Part shown: positions 37,629 through 45,899 of the stretch, piece after piece
How positions within the stretch are numbered: position 1 is the stretch's first letter
How the letters are laid out: every line of letters starts with the position of its first letter
From: Oceanobacillus caeni
GTDB lineage: Bacteria > Bacillota > Bacilli > Bacillales > Amphibacillaceae
DNA: 64,000 nt
Direction: 5' to 3'
NCBI RefSeq assembly: GCF_019037185.1
Contig: NZ_JAHHXM010000002.1
Span: 1-64,000 of the forward strand
Translations under genes and position numbers: made by a program
Notes under the pieces: model-generated
Database searches by the model: none
Told to the model about the DNA's origin: nothing
The model's input: only the letters and a program-made list of their open reading frames with translations

Positions 37629-38791
37629 TAAATCCGTTGTAAATCAGAATCTTCTAACATAAATTCTTCAAATACTTTATTTGCTAAAAGTAGACCACTT
37701 TCCGTTAAATATAGTGTTTCATTGTTTACGTATAATAAATCCATTTTAATAAACTTTTTTATTTGTTCTTTAAATAATAAATCTAAGGTGAACCCAAATT
37801 TAGCCTGGAATTGTTTTTTACTTAATCCTTCCATTCTTCTTAGACCCAAAAATATTTCTTCCTCAATGTTTTCCTTAAGCGTAATGCGTTCTTCTTCTAA
37901 AATTGGATGTCCATCTTTCATTGCTTTCTTAACATAAGCTGGCAAAGGACGTAAATTGGTTATTCTTCTTCCAGGCAAATACCCATGCGCGCCTGCACCA
38001 AAGCCATAATAATAGTCATTACTCCAATAATTTAAATTATGTTTACTTTCAAACCCAGGCTTTGCAAAATTACTAATCTCATATTGGTGAATACCGTTTC
38101 CGTTCATTGTACTCCTAAGAATCTGATACATTTCTATTTCGGCTTCTTCGGTTGGACGGTTGAGTTGTCCTTTTTTATGTTTTAAATAAAAAACCGTTTT
38201 TGGTTCAATTTGTAACCCATAAGTCGCATAATGCGGTAGGTCAAATTGTAATGCTAAATCTAATGAATGCTGAAACTGTTCGACTGATTGATTTGGTAAT
38301 GCATACATCAAATCAAGGCTTATATTGCTAAAATGATATTGGCGGAACAAATCTACGGTTTTATAAACATCTTTGACACGGTGGACCCTACCAATTTCCT
38401 TTAGTAGTTGATCGTCCATTACTTGCACTCCAAAAGAAATTCTGGAAACACCATTTTCTTTTAATAATTTTGCCTTTTCTTGATCGATATCTCCTGGATT
38501 CACTTCAATTGTAAATTCCTCACAAGAATCCATGTCAAATTTTTTGTTTAAAAACTCAAGTAAAAATTTCAATTGCTTATAATTTAGCGCTGTAGGTGTA
38601 CCACCACCAATATATAATGTCCGTACGTTATTATATTTCCCTTTGATATTCATATTTATTTCATTTATTAACGCATCTATATATTCCGTTGCCAACTTTT
38701 CATTATAGAAAAACTTAACAAAATCACAATAATGACAGATTTGCGTACAGAAAGGAATATGAATATATACGGATTGAACTTCTTGTTCCAT
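37625..38791 (-). CDS. hemW: Heme chaperone HemW (radical SAM)
   Basis: 388 residues. The radical SAM cluster motif C-TQI-C-HY-C is near residue 17, preceded by VYIHIPFC; GGGTPTAL near 67 and SFGVQ near 125 follow. It resembles oxygen-independent coproporphyrinogen oxidase but belongs to the HemW group, which transfers heme rather than making it. Start ATG 38791 has GGAG 9 nt upstream; the ATG at 38800 sits directly on that site. Between lepA and hrcA as in B. subtilis (hemN). Confidence 0.92.
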   Translation of the reverse strand: MEQEVQSVYIHIPFCTQICHYCDFVKFFYNEKLATEYIDALINEINMNIKGKYNNVRTLYIGGGTPTALNYKQLKFLLEFLNKKFDMDSCEEFTIEVNPGDIDQEKAKLLKENGVSRISFGVQVMDDQLLKEIGRVHRVKDVYKTVDLFRQYHFSNISLDLMYALPNQSVEQFQHSLDLALQFDLPHYATYGLQIEPKTVFYLKHKKGQLNRPTEEAEIEMYQILRSTMNGNGIHQYEISNFAKPGFESKHNLNYWSNDYYYGFGAGAHGYLPGRRITNLRPLPAYVKKAMKDGHPILEEERITLKENIEEEIFLGLRRMEGLSKKQFQAKFGFTLDLLFKEQIKKFIKMDLLYVNNETLYLTESGLLLANKVFEEFMLEDSDLQRIY

Positions 38792-38817
38792 TTTTATCAT
38801 CTCCTAATTAACAAAGA

Positions 38818-38849
38818 CAAAAAGGAAAACCTAGTCCCCTAAGTTTTCC
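38818..38849 (-). terminator. Terminator of lepA
   Basis: GGAAAACCTAG / CTAAGTTTTCC with a 4-nt loop, followed on the minus strand by TTTTTG. Confidence 0.9.
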
Positions 38850-38862
38850 CCTTCGTTAGACC

Positions 38863-40671
38863 TTAATCTTCTCCCATTTCGAGTACCGCCATAAACGCTT
38901 CTTGCGGTACTTCAACGGAACCGACCATTTTCATCCGCTTTTTACCTTCTTTTTGTTTCTCCAACAATTTACGTTTACGTGAGATATCTCCACCGTAAAG
39001 TTTTGCAGTTACATCTTTTCTTACTGCTTTAATGGTTGAACGTGCAATAATTTTATTCCCGATAGCAGCTTGAACCGGAACTTCAAATTGCTGTCTCGGA
39101 ATTAATTCCTTTAATTTATCTACTATTTGTTTCCCACGAGTATAAGCAAAATCATGATGAACAATAAAGGATAAAGCATCAATCGTATCACCATTAAGTA
39201 AAATGTCCATTTTAACTAGTTTTGATGGTTGATAGCCGATTAACTCGTAATCAAAGGATGCATATCCTTTTGTTTGTGATTTCAATTGATCAAAGAAATC
39301 ATACACTATTTCAGAAAGCGGAATATGGTAAATAACATTGACACGAATATCATCTAAATACTGCATATCGATGAAGTTCCCGCGTTTTTTCTGGGAAATC
39401 TCCATTACTGCCCCAACATAATCATTAGGAACCATTATTGTAGCTTTAACATATGGTTCGCTAATTTCTTGTATTTTTTGTGGATCTGGCATTTCAGATG
39501 GGTTATCTACAGAAATCGTTTCACCGTCTGTCTTCTCTACTTCGAAAATAACGCTTGGAGCAGTTGTAATTAGATTAATATTAAATTCCCTTTCAATACG
39601 CTCTTGGATGATTTCCATATGCAATAATCCTAGGAATCCGCAACGAAAACCAAATCCTAACGCTTGTGACGTTTCAGGCTCATATTGAAGTGATGAATCA
39701 TTTAACTCTAGTCGCTCTAATGCTTCTCTTAAATCGTTATAATCATTTGAATCAACAGGATAAAGGCCACAATATACCATCGGATTTAAACGACGATACC
39801 CAGGTAAAGCTTCCTCTGCGGGACGATTGGCATTGGTAATCGTATCCCCAACATGAATATCCCCTACACTCTTGATGGAAGCTGTTATAAATCCAACATC
39901 CCCTACTGTGAGTTCATCACGTGAAGTAGCTTTCGGTGTAAATACTCCGACTTCATTTACTTCATATTCCTTATCTGTCGCCATCATTTTTATTTTATCA
40001 CCAACTTTAATGGACCCTTCTTTTATACAAACATAAGCAATTACACCACGGTAAGAATCATATAAAGAATCAAATATAAGTGCTTTTAGAGGTTCATTTT
40101 CATCACCAGCCGGTTCTGGAACTACTTCTACAATTCTTTCTAAAATATCCTCAATACCGATATTAGCTTTTGCTGATGCTAAGATGGCATCGTCACCATC
40201 AATTCCAAGAACATCCTCTAATTCTTGTTTAACTCTATCAGGATCCGCGCTTGGTAGGTCGATTTTATTGATTACTGGAATAATTTCTAAATCATTTTCC
40301 ATTGCTAAATATACGTTAGCAAGTGTTTGTGCTTCAATTCCCTGTGCTGCATCGACTACAAGAATGGCACCTTCGCAAGCTGCAAGGCTTCGAGATACTT
40401 CATAAGTAAAATCGACGTGTCCAGGTGTATCAATTAAATGAAAAATATATTCTTCTCCATTTTTACTGAGATATTTAAGCTGTACTGCGTTTAATTTAAT
40501 GGTAATACCACGCTCACGTTCCAGATCCATCCCATCGAGAAGTTGTTCCTTCATCTCTCTTTTAGAAACAGTTTGCGTGTTTTCTAAAATTCTATCAGCC
40601 AATGTAGATTTTCCATGATCGATATGCGCTATTATTGAAAAATTACGTACCTTTCTTCTTTTGCTCCCCAT
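38863..40671 (-). CDS. lepA: Elongation factor 4 (LepA)
   Basis: 602-residue translational GTPase that can back-translocate ribosomes. G1 AHIDHGKST near 16, G3 DTPGHVDF near 80, G4 NKIDLP near 134, and the LepA-specific C-terminal domain ([14 protein letters not shown] region near 440, then 540-602). Start ATG 40671 ([10 protein letters not shown]) follows AGGAGTGA by 8 nt; the GTG 12 nt earlier is part of the ribosome site. Own terminator; a repeat precedes it. Confidence 0.96.
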   Translation of the reverse strand: MGSKRRKVRNFSIIAHIDHGKSTLADRILENTQTVSKREMKEQLLDGMDLERERGITIKLNAVQLKYLSKNGEEYIFHLIDTPGHVDFTYEVSRSLAACEGAILVVDAAQGIEAQTLANVYLAMENDLEIIPVINKIDLPSADPDRVKQELEDVLGIDGDDAILASAKANIGIEDILERIVEVVPEPAGDENEPLKALIFDSLYDSYRGVIAYVCIKEGSIKVGDKIKMMATDKEYEVNEVGVFTPKATSRDELTVGDVGFITASIKSVGDIHVGDTITNANRPAEEALPGYRRLNPMVYCGLYPVDSNDYNDLREALERLELNDSSLQYEPETSQALGFGFRCGFLGLLHMEIIQERIEREFNINLITTAPSVIFEVEKTDGETISVDNPSEMPDPQKIQEISEPYVKATIMVPNDYVGAVMEISQKKRGNFIDMQYLDDIRVNVIYHIPLSEIVYDFFDQLKSQTKGYASFDYELIGYQPSKLVKMDILLNGDTIDALSFIVHHDFAYTRGKQIVDKLKELIPRQQFEVPVQAAIGNKIIARSTIKAVRKDVTAKLYGGDISRKRKLLEKQKEGKKRMKMVGSVEVPQEAFMAVLEMGED

Positions 40672-40734
40672 TCTATTGCTCACTCCTACAAATTCTATAG
40701 AGGTTCTTCATACAGTTTTTAAAACATCAGACTC

Positions 40735-40822
40735 TTAAAAAACTTGGCATTCGCTATTTAGTTCGGCGAATGCCTTGGTTGCACTTATTCAGTAAGAAAG
40801 TTTTATACTTTCCTATCTGCCA
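40735..40822 (+). repeat. Family A intergenic repeat, copy 7 (near consensus)
   Basis: Hairpin 1 GGCATTCGC / GGCGAATGCC, TGGTTGCACTTATTCAGTA, hairpin 2 GAAAG / CTTTCCTATCTGCC. The minus strand ends in GCGAATGCCAAGTTTTTT, a terminator shape, downstream of yqxA. Confidence 0.85.
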
Positions 40823-40908
40823 AGAATAATCAATAAAGTTGATTATAGCAATTGAATGTGGGATATTCAATCAAGAACATACATTAGCCTCCATACATTT
40901 TAGCTTTA

Positions 40909-41256
40909 TCAAAAAAATATGTCAGCTACATGATACATGATTCCGACTACCACTTCATAAAACCCCTGAACACTTGTTTCAAGAAATGAAGCTGTTTTCT
41001 GGGTTAAGTGGAATTCGTTTTCCATCATCATAAGGTCCTGATCTACTGTTGGTGTCACATTCTCTTGCTTTACTGTTTCTATATCTTTTTCTGTAATTAT
41101 TTTTTCTTCTACTAATTTTTCTTCTATTTCATTTCCATTTATTACATTTTCATTCGATGCCATACTTTTTTCTTCACCACTTTGATTTATCCCATATAAC
41201 GTTCCAGATAGGAAAAAAACAGCCAATAGTAACACCGTTATAAGAACACGGACCAT
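40909..41256 (-). CDS. yqxA: YqxA family protein (DUF3679)
   Basis: 115 residues. N-terminal signal-anchor (residues 4-22, LYGINQ after it), acidic linker, then the amphipathic end SVQGFYEVVVGIMYHVADIF. It matches DUF3679/YqxA in size, topology and position between spoIIP and lepA. Probably in the spoIIP operon; starts with GTG or ATG near 41256 after AAGGGGGAAG. Function unknown. Confidence 0.82.
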   Translation of the reverse strand: MVRVLITVLLLAVFFLSGTLYGINQSGEEKSMASNENVINGNEIEEKLVEEKIITEKDIETVKQENVTPTVDQDLMMMENEFHLTQKTASFLETSVQGFYEVVVGIMYHVADIFF

Positions 41257-41269
41257 TTATACTTCCCCC

Positions 41270-42427
41270 TTAAGAATCCCCTTCAACGGACTCAGCATCC
41301 CAATAATATTTACTAAACACTTCTGCAAAAGCATCGGCTGAACGATACATTTCATCTAAATTATTTTCCGGTCCACCAAATTCAATTAATAGTGCATTTT
41401 CTGATAAGTCCTGGTTGAAGATTCCATTTGTCCCTGATCCACCTTTTCTTAGTACACCGCGACTCAATCCTGGGTATTTCTCCTCTAATAAATAATGCAA
41501 TTCAGTTGCTAGCTGTAAATTCTTTTCAAATTTAGGGTGGTCTTCACCAACAACAAAAATAATTCTTGCGTAATCTTTTCCTTCCATTTCCTTTGTGGTG
41601 TGCTTTCTATTCAATGCATCTCGATGTAAATCAAAAGAAAATTGTATATCTTTATTAGCAGCAAATGCTTCTTGAACAACACCTCTAGAAGCTTCATAGG
41701 ATTGCCAGTATTCCATTCCTTTTTCATCTAAAAGATTTCCTATATCTTTATCTTCTACTTCTGCACCTATTCCTTTTGCCTCTAAAGATTTAGCCAATCT
41801 ATCACTTACCATAGTAATATTCACTTTGGAATGGTGTGCTTGATCAGGATCGTTTACATCTGGTAAATGAGGTAGAAAAGATTCTCGGTTATGTGAGTTA
41901 TAGATATAAACGACTTTTCTATCACCTGTTGATTGTGAATTCTCCTCTTCTTTTACCTCATCTTCTTCCGTCTCTACAATTGCCTCTCTATCTTTTAATA
42001 CTTCTTCTAATGGAGGAGAAGATTCATAAGGGAGGTTTGTATAATCTGTTCCTTCACCTGCAATTAAGATTTGACTATCATAGATGGAGAAACCAGGAAT
42101 TTCATTACCTAATAAGCTTCTCGGATCCTTTGGTTTAATACTTGTTGCTACTTGAAATAACGAAGATGACCAACTAGGTAATGGGGTCTCTTCCGGAAAA
42201 GCCTGATTAAAAGCTCTATTTTCCATTCCAAGTAAATGGAGAAAAACAGAGCCATCTATATCGTTTGTCCATTTTGTTATCGTACCTGAAGATATACGAT
42301 AAGCTGGTTGAATAGTAGTTAATAATCCAATTAGCACAAATAAAACGATAACACTCGTTAGATATAATCCACCTTTTTTATAAAAACGAAACGGACGGTT
42401 CTTTGGAAATTTACTTTTGGAACTCAT
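41270..42427 (-). CDS. spoIIP: Stage II sporulation protein P
   Basis: 385 residues; amidase and endopeptidase that hydrolyses septal peptidoglycan with SpoIID and SpoIIM during engulfment. One N-terminal transmembrane helix (about 23-42), a long linker, and the amidase domain from about 165 with YIYNSHNRESF, FDLHRDA near 255, and LIEFGGPENNLDE near 350, containing the zinc-binding residues. Start ATG 42427 follows AGAGGTGG. It follows gpr by 108 nt, the same as B. subtilis gpr-spoIIP. Confidence 0.94.
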   Translation of the reverse strand: MSSKSKFPKNRPFRFYKKGGLYLTSVIVLFVLIGLLTTIQPAYRISSGTITKWTNDIDGSVFLHLLGMENRAFNQAFPEETPLPSWSSSLFQVATSIKPKDPRSLLGNEIPGFSIYDSQILIAGEGTDYTNLPYESSPPLEEVLKDREAIVETEEDEVKEEENSQSTGDRKVVYIYNSHNRESFLPHLPDVNDPDQAHHSKVNITMVSDRLAKSLEAKGIGAEVEDKDIGNLLDEKGMEYWQSYEASRGVVQEAFAANKDIQFSFDLHRDALNRKHTTKEMEGKDYARIIFVVGEDHPKFEKNLQLATELHYLLEEKYPGLSRGVLRKGGSGTNGIFNQDLSENALLIEFGGPENNLDEMYRSADAFAEVFSKYYWDAESVEGDS

Positions 42428-42534
42428 TCTTCCACCTCTTTCTAATGGCACTCCTAGTAAAATCTATGAGAACCAGTTAGAAAGTAGAACACTTTTCGTA
42501 TCCTTTCTATCAAAAATAATAGGGAGATCATTTA

Positions 42535-43656
42535 TCATCTAGAGTACTGGGCGAAATTAGTGACATCTACTTTTTCATGTAATGCAGCGTTAATTCCTTC
42601 TGCAATAAGATTTGCCATATCAATCATAAAACCATCTACTTCTTTTGGGGTAACCATAAGATTATGTCCTAGTGGAGTTAATACTTCTTGAATTAATTTA
42701 CGTTTTTCTTCCTCCGATAAAGTACCGACAATCCCCATAAAGGTTTGTCTTTTTTGTTCATCTGGAAGATCCTCATCCGTAAATTCCTTTCCTCCAAATG
42801 TCATTCCAGCTGGGGCTAATGCTTTAGATGGTCTATCTTTTTCATTCCACTCTCTACCAAAATGTTTTAAAATAAAATCTATCGTATCACTAGTTATTGT
42901 AACGGCATCTACTACTGTTGGTACACCAACCGCAATTACCGGAACTCCTAGAGTTTCTTTACTCAATTCCTTACGTTTATTACCAACACCAGATCCGGGG
43001 TGGATACCTGAATCTGAAAGCTGTATCGTCTCATTAATTCTTTCAATCGACCTGGAAGCTAACGCATCAATCGCAATAATAAAATCTGGTTGAAACTTTT
43101 CTACAATACCAAAAATAATGTCACTTGTTTCTATACCTGTAACCCCCATTACCCCTGGTGTTACAGCAGCTACTGGACGATACCCTTCTGCAACAGATTC
43201 AAATTCAAGTCTAAATAAATGACTCGTTACTAACGCTTTTTCTACAGCCATCGGTCCAAGTGCATCGGGTGTAACATTCCAATTACCAAGGCCAACAATT
43301 AATCCCGTTCCATCCCTTGGGATTTCATTTTTTTCTACTAATGTTTCGAGTTCACGAGCAAGGATCTTTGCTGCAACTTCCTGACGTTTCGTATCCTGTC
43401 TTTTGACCCCATCAGCATATATAGTTACATAAGAACCGGGTTTCTTACCTACTAATTTTGCTCCCTCTTCATCAATATCAACATAAGATATTTTAACACC
43501 CTCCTGATCTCTTTCTTTAAACGTTACGCCTTTTATTTCTTCTGATTTTTTTTTCTGTTTCTTTTTTTGCTCCGACTTTACATACATATCTCTCGCTTCA
43601 ACAGCTAAATCTGTTCTTACCTGGTATACTTGTTCTTGTTCATTGTTATTTCGCAT
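42535..43656 (-). CDS. gpr: Germination protease GPR
   Basis: 373 residues. Aspartic endoprotease that degrades small acid-soluble spore proteins in germination. A propeptide of about 15 residues ends near [11 protein letters not shown], the usual autoprocessing region. [14 protein letters not shown] near 125 and [15 protein letters not shown] near 168 are family signatures. Start ATG 43656 follows AAAGGA by 10 nt. Behind a sigma F/G-type promoter, so forespore-specific. Confidence 0.95.
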   Translation of the reverse strand: MRNNNEQEQVYQVRTDLAVEARDMYVKSEQKKKQKKKSEEIKGVTFKERDQEGVKISYVDIDEEGAKLVGKKPGSYVTIYADGVKRQDTKRQEVAAKILARELETLVEKNEIPRDGTGLIVGLGNWNVTPDALGPMAVEKALVTSHLFRLEFESVAEGYRPVAAVTPGVMGVTGIETSDIIFGIVEKFQPDFIIAIDALASRSIERINETIQLSDSGIHPGSGVGNKRKELSKETLGVPVIAVGVPTVVDAVTITSDTIDFILKHFGREWNEKDRPSKALAPAGMTFGGKEFTDEDLPDEQKRQTFMGIVGTLSEEEKRKLIQEVLTPLGHNLMVTPKEVDGFMIDMANLIAEGINAALHEKVDVTNFAQYSR

Positions 43657-43688
43657 ACGATGACATTCCTTTCCCATTTTCTTATTAT

Positions 43689-43717
43689 TAGAATGAACAA
43701 TTTAGCAAAAACAATAC
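43689..43717 (-). promoter_or_regulatory. Sigma F/sigma G-type promoter of gpr
   Basis: Minus strand -35-like GTATT (43713-43717), a 17-nt spacer, and -10 CATTCTA (43689-43695), matching CATnnTA. Position 33 nt upstream of the gpr start fits its known forespore control in B. subtilis. Confidence 0.65.
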
Positions 43718-43779
43718 GATTTCTTGTGAAGGGTTGTTTAATATAATTATTAAAATTTTATCCGCATGTAAGAAATTTA

Positions 43780-43808
43780 TTGAAAAGAGAGAGTTCCTTT
43801 GGTAAAAT
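43780..43808 (+). promoter_or_regulatory. Sigma A promoter of rpsT
   Basis: -35 TTGAAA (43780-43785), 17-nt spacer, -10 TAAAAT (43803-43808), about 95 nt upstream of the rpsT start, leaving a leader with no obvious known motif. Confidence 0.75.
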
Positions 43809-43904
43809 ATCATATGTTAACCTGCAAGTAATAAATGGTAGACTCTATAAACATAAATTTGAAAAATGAAAGTCTTACCGTGTCCTATTTAGGAGGTGAA
43901 ATAC

Positions 43905-44171
43905 ATGGCAAATATTAAATCTGCAATTAAACGTGTTGACATTAATAATAAAAAACGTTCAGCTAACCAATCTCAAAAATCTGAAATGCGTACTGCTATT
44001 AAAAATGTTGAAAAATTAGTAGAAGCTAAAGATATTGATGCTGCAAAAACAGCACTTACAGCTACTGTTAAACAAATTGACAAAGCTGTACAAAAAGGGA
44101 TTATCCATAAAAATAATGGAAACCGTCAAAAATCACGCTTAGTGAAAAAAGTAAATAGTATTACTGCTTAA
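43905..44171 (+). CDS. rpsT: Ribosomal protein bS20
   Basis: 88 residues, lysine-rich and helical, binding 16S rRNA. MANIKSAIKR start and RQKSRLVKKVN tail are typical. Start ATG 43905 follows TAGGAGGTGAAATAC. Stands alone on the plus strand, divergent from gpr and convergent with holA, as in B. subtilis. Confidence 0.97.
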   Translation: MANIKSAIKRVDINNKKRSANQSQKSEMRTAIKNVEKLVEAKDIDAAKTALTATVKQIDKAVQKGIIHKNNGNRQKSRLVKKVNSITA

Positions 44172-44207
44172 CTAAAAAAACGATCCATCTGGATCGTTTT
44201 TTTAGTT
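44170..44207. terminator. Bidirectional terminator between rpsT and holA
   Basis: ACTAAAAAAACGATCCA pairs with TGGATCGTTTTTTTAGT (4-nt loop overlap at centre); A-run and T-run serve both converging genes. Confidence 0.95.
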
Positions 44208-45222
44208 AAGCATTTATTAAATCATATAAAAGAAGTTCAAACGAAAGTTGTTTATCCATATTCCCTTGTTTCATCACAGCATCTGTATTCGCTAATTTGT
44301 CTATAATACTCTCTAATTTTTGAACCGAAAATTGTTTTTCCCTGCTTAAAGCAATCTTAATAACATAAGGGTGAGCCCCTAACTGCTTCTGCATTTGAAA
44401 TTGGGTATAGCCTTTTTGCTTTAACAATTTCACGCGTAATATCATTCTAAATTGGAATGCAAGTAACCCAATTAACGCGATAGGTTCTTCATTCATTTTT
44501 TCTAAATCTTTAAAAATAGAAATTGCTTTATGTAAATTTCTATCTATAACGGCATCAACTAATCTTAAAGAGGAAATATTCGATGTATGGGAAATGAGAT
44601 TTTCTACTACTTCTTTTGTAACAAGACCTCCCTCACCGACAAATGTAGAAAATTTCTTTAGTTCACTTTCCAATAATTGCAAATTAGTTGATAATTCGTT
44701 TTCAATCATCTCTACTGCATCACGTTCCATTGTAATATGAAATTGACTCGCTAAAGATTGGATCCAACTTGATACATCTTTTTCTTTAATGGCTTCACAA
44801 TTTACATATTTAGCGTGTTTTTTAAGTACTTTACTAACTTTTTTTCGTTCATCTATTTTTTCATACGGAGCAATTATTACAAAAATGGAATAGTCAACTG
44901 GATTTTCCAGGTAGGTTATAAGGCTATCCAAATCATGTTCAAAAGGGGTCTTATCGGGTTTTGCTTTTAAAAATACCGGGTTTGAAGCAATAATTAATTT
45001 TTTTTCACCAAAAAAAGGATATGTTTCAACATCCCCTATTACTTCTTGAATTGGAACTTCCTCTAAATCATAGGTAGATAAATTTTCCTTATCTTCTCCA
45101 AGTACCCGAATGATAATTTCTTTTTTAATATTTTCAATAAAAAAATCCTCTGATCCATATAGCAAATATACTGGAGCTATTTTGTTCGTTTTCAGTTCTT
45201 TTAATACTTCTAGATATGACAT
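44206..45222 (-). CDS. holA: DNA polymerase III delta subunit
   Basis: 338-residue clamp-loader subunit that opens the sliding clamp. N-terminal PVYLLYGSEDFFIE near 17, FFGEKKLIIASNP near 74, and helical C-terminal collar domain (residues 215-338, KLANTDAVMKQG). ATG after AAAGTAATGG-like site. Monocistronic; upstream is a 390-nt spacer with two large inverted repeats. Same position as B. subtilis yqeN. Confidence 0.93.
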   Translation of the reverse strand: MSYLEVLKELKTNKIAPVYLLYGSEDFFIENIKKEIIIRVLGEDKENLSTYDLEEVPIQEVIGDVETYPFFGEKKLIIASNPVFLKAKPDKTPFEHDLDSLITYLENPVDYSIFVIIAPYEKIDERKKVSKVLKKHAKYVNCEAIKEKDVSSWIQSLASQFHITMERDAVEMIENELSTNLQLLESELKKFSTFVGEGGLVTKEVVENLISHTSNISSLRLVDAVIDRNLHKAISIFKDLEKMNEEPIALIGLLAFQFRMILRVKLLKQKGYTQFQMQKQLGAHPYVIKIALSREKQFSVQKLESIIDKLANTDAVMKQGNMDKQLSFELLLYDLINA

Positions 45223-45317
45223 TTATATACACCATTACTTTCTAAAATTGAACTTTTTAAGTTTTTATTTGAATACTTATATGGTAAATTGTATATTAAG
45301 TTATATCAAGAAGTAAA

Positions 45318-45363
45318 TGGAGGGAAATATTTTTGACCATAATTCTTAAGCAATTTCCCTCCA
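45318..45363. repeat. Inverted repeat with 11-bp perfect arms
   Basis: TGGAGGGAAAT (45318-45328) and ATTTCCCTCCA (45353-45363) with a 24-nt loop. Not followed by a T-run. Confidence 0.8.
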
Positions 45364-45376
45364 GAATCTATATCAA

Positions 45377-45413
45377 CGTTTAACATATAGCTCTAGAAAC
45401 TATATGTTAAACG
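45377..45413. repeat. Inverted repeat with 14-bp perfect arms
   Basis: CGTTTAACATATAG (45377-45390) and CTATATGTTAAACG (45400-45413) around CTCTAGAAA. Could be an operator for a dimeric regulator or an RNA hairpin; no T-run follows. Confidence 0.85.
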
Positions 45414-45609
45414 ATATTTGTTTAAAGATGATGCTCAATCACTTATAGCATATGTCTTCTCAAAAATTATATAGATGTAAAGTCTTTCTAATTTAAGTAA
45501 TAAAGTAATAATTATGTTAAAATTGTTATATATGGAAAATTTTTATAATGATAAGTAGATTTTTTCAACTTATTATTTTATACTAATGATGGTAACAGGA
45601 GGGGTAAAA

Positions 45610-45747
45610 GTGAACGAATTCGAAAATAATCCACAATCAAAACATAGTAATGATGTTGTAGATTCCATCAAGGGATTTGTTGGCTCATTTGTTTTCTTCG
45701 TAGCCATTTTTGCAATTGGAGTTATTATTAGTGTAGTAGCAGGTTAA
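45610..45747 (+). CDS. yqzM: YqzM family small membrane protein
   Basis: A 45-residue ORF read from the sequence: M-NEFENNPQSKHSNDVVDS followed by one transmembrane helix (about 22-43). The start GTG is 5 nt behind AGGAGGGG. The opening MNEFE...QSK and NDVVDS, and the position between holA and comEC, match B. subtilis YqzM (about 44 residues). A terminator follows. Function unknown. Confidence 0.88.
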   Translation: MNEFENNPQSKHSNDVVDSIKGFVGSFVFFVAIFAIGVIISVVAG

Positions 45748-45763
45748 TAAACGTATCGTTTGG

Positions 45764-45792
45764 AAAAGAGACTGAATAACAGTCTCTTTTTT
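45764..45792 (+). terminator. Terminator of yqzM
   Basis: AAAAGAGACT / AGTCTCTTTT with a 7-nt loop and T-run. Confidence 0.92.
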
Positions 45793-45843
45793 CATGGTTT
45801 AGGAATTACAAAATTTGCTTCATATGGATAATTATTCAGAATA

Positions 45844-45865
45844 GGCCACGTCCGGCTCCAGCGCC
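45844..45865. repeat. Fragment resembling a Bacillaceae dispersed GC-rich repeat
   Basis: GGCCACGTCCGGCTCCAGCG stands out as GC-rich in AT-rich spacer. Similar CGTCCAGCTCCAGCGCC blocks are common intergenic repeats in Bacillaceae as I remember them; only this fragment is present. Confidence 0.4.
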
Positions 45866-45899
45866 TTTGTTCTTTTTTTAAAATCAGTGCTTAAAACCA

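Larger units (their letters stand above)
45223..45609. other. holA-yqzM divergent spacer with two large inverted repeats
   Basis: 387 nt without a gene except the yqzM start region. It contains the two inverted repeats listed separately (45318-45363 and 45377-45413). TTGTTA with TAATGA 17 nt later near 45525 is a possible yqzM promoter. No family A or B copy. Confidence 0.6.
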
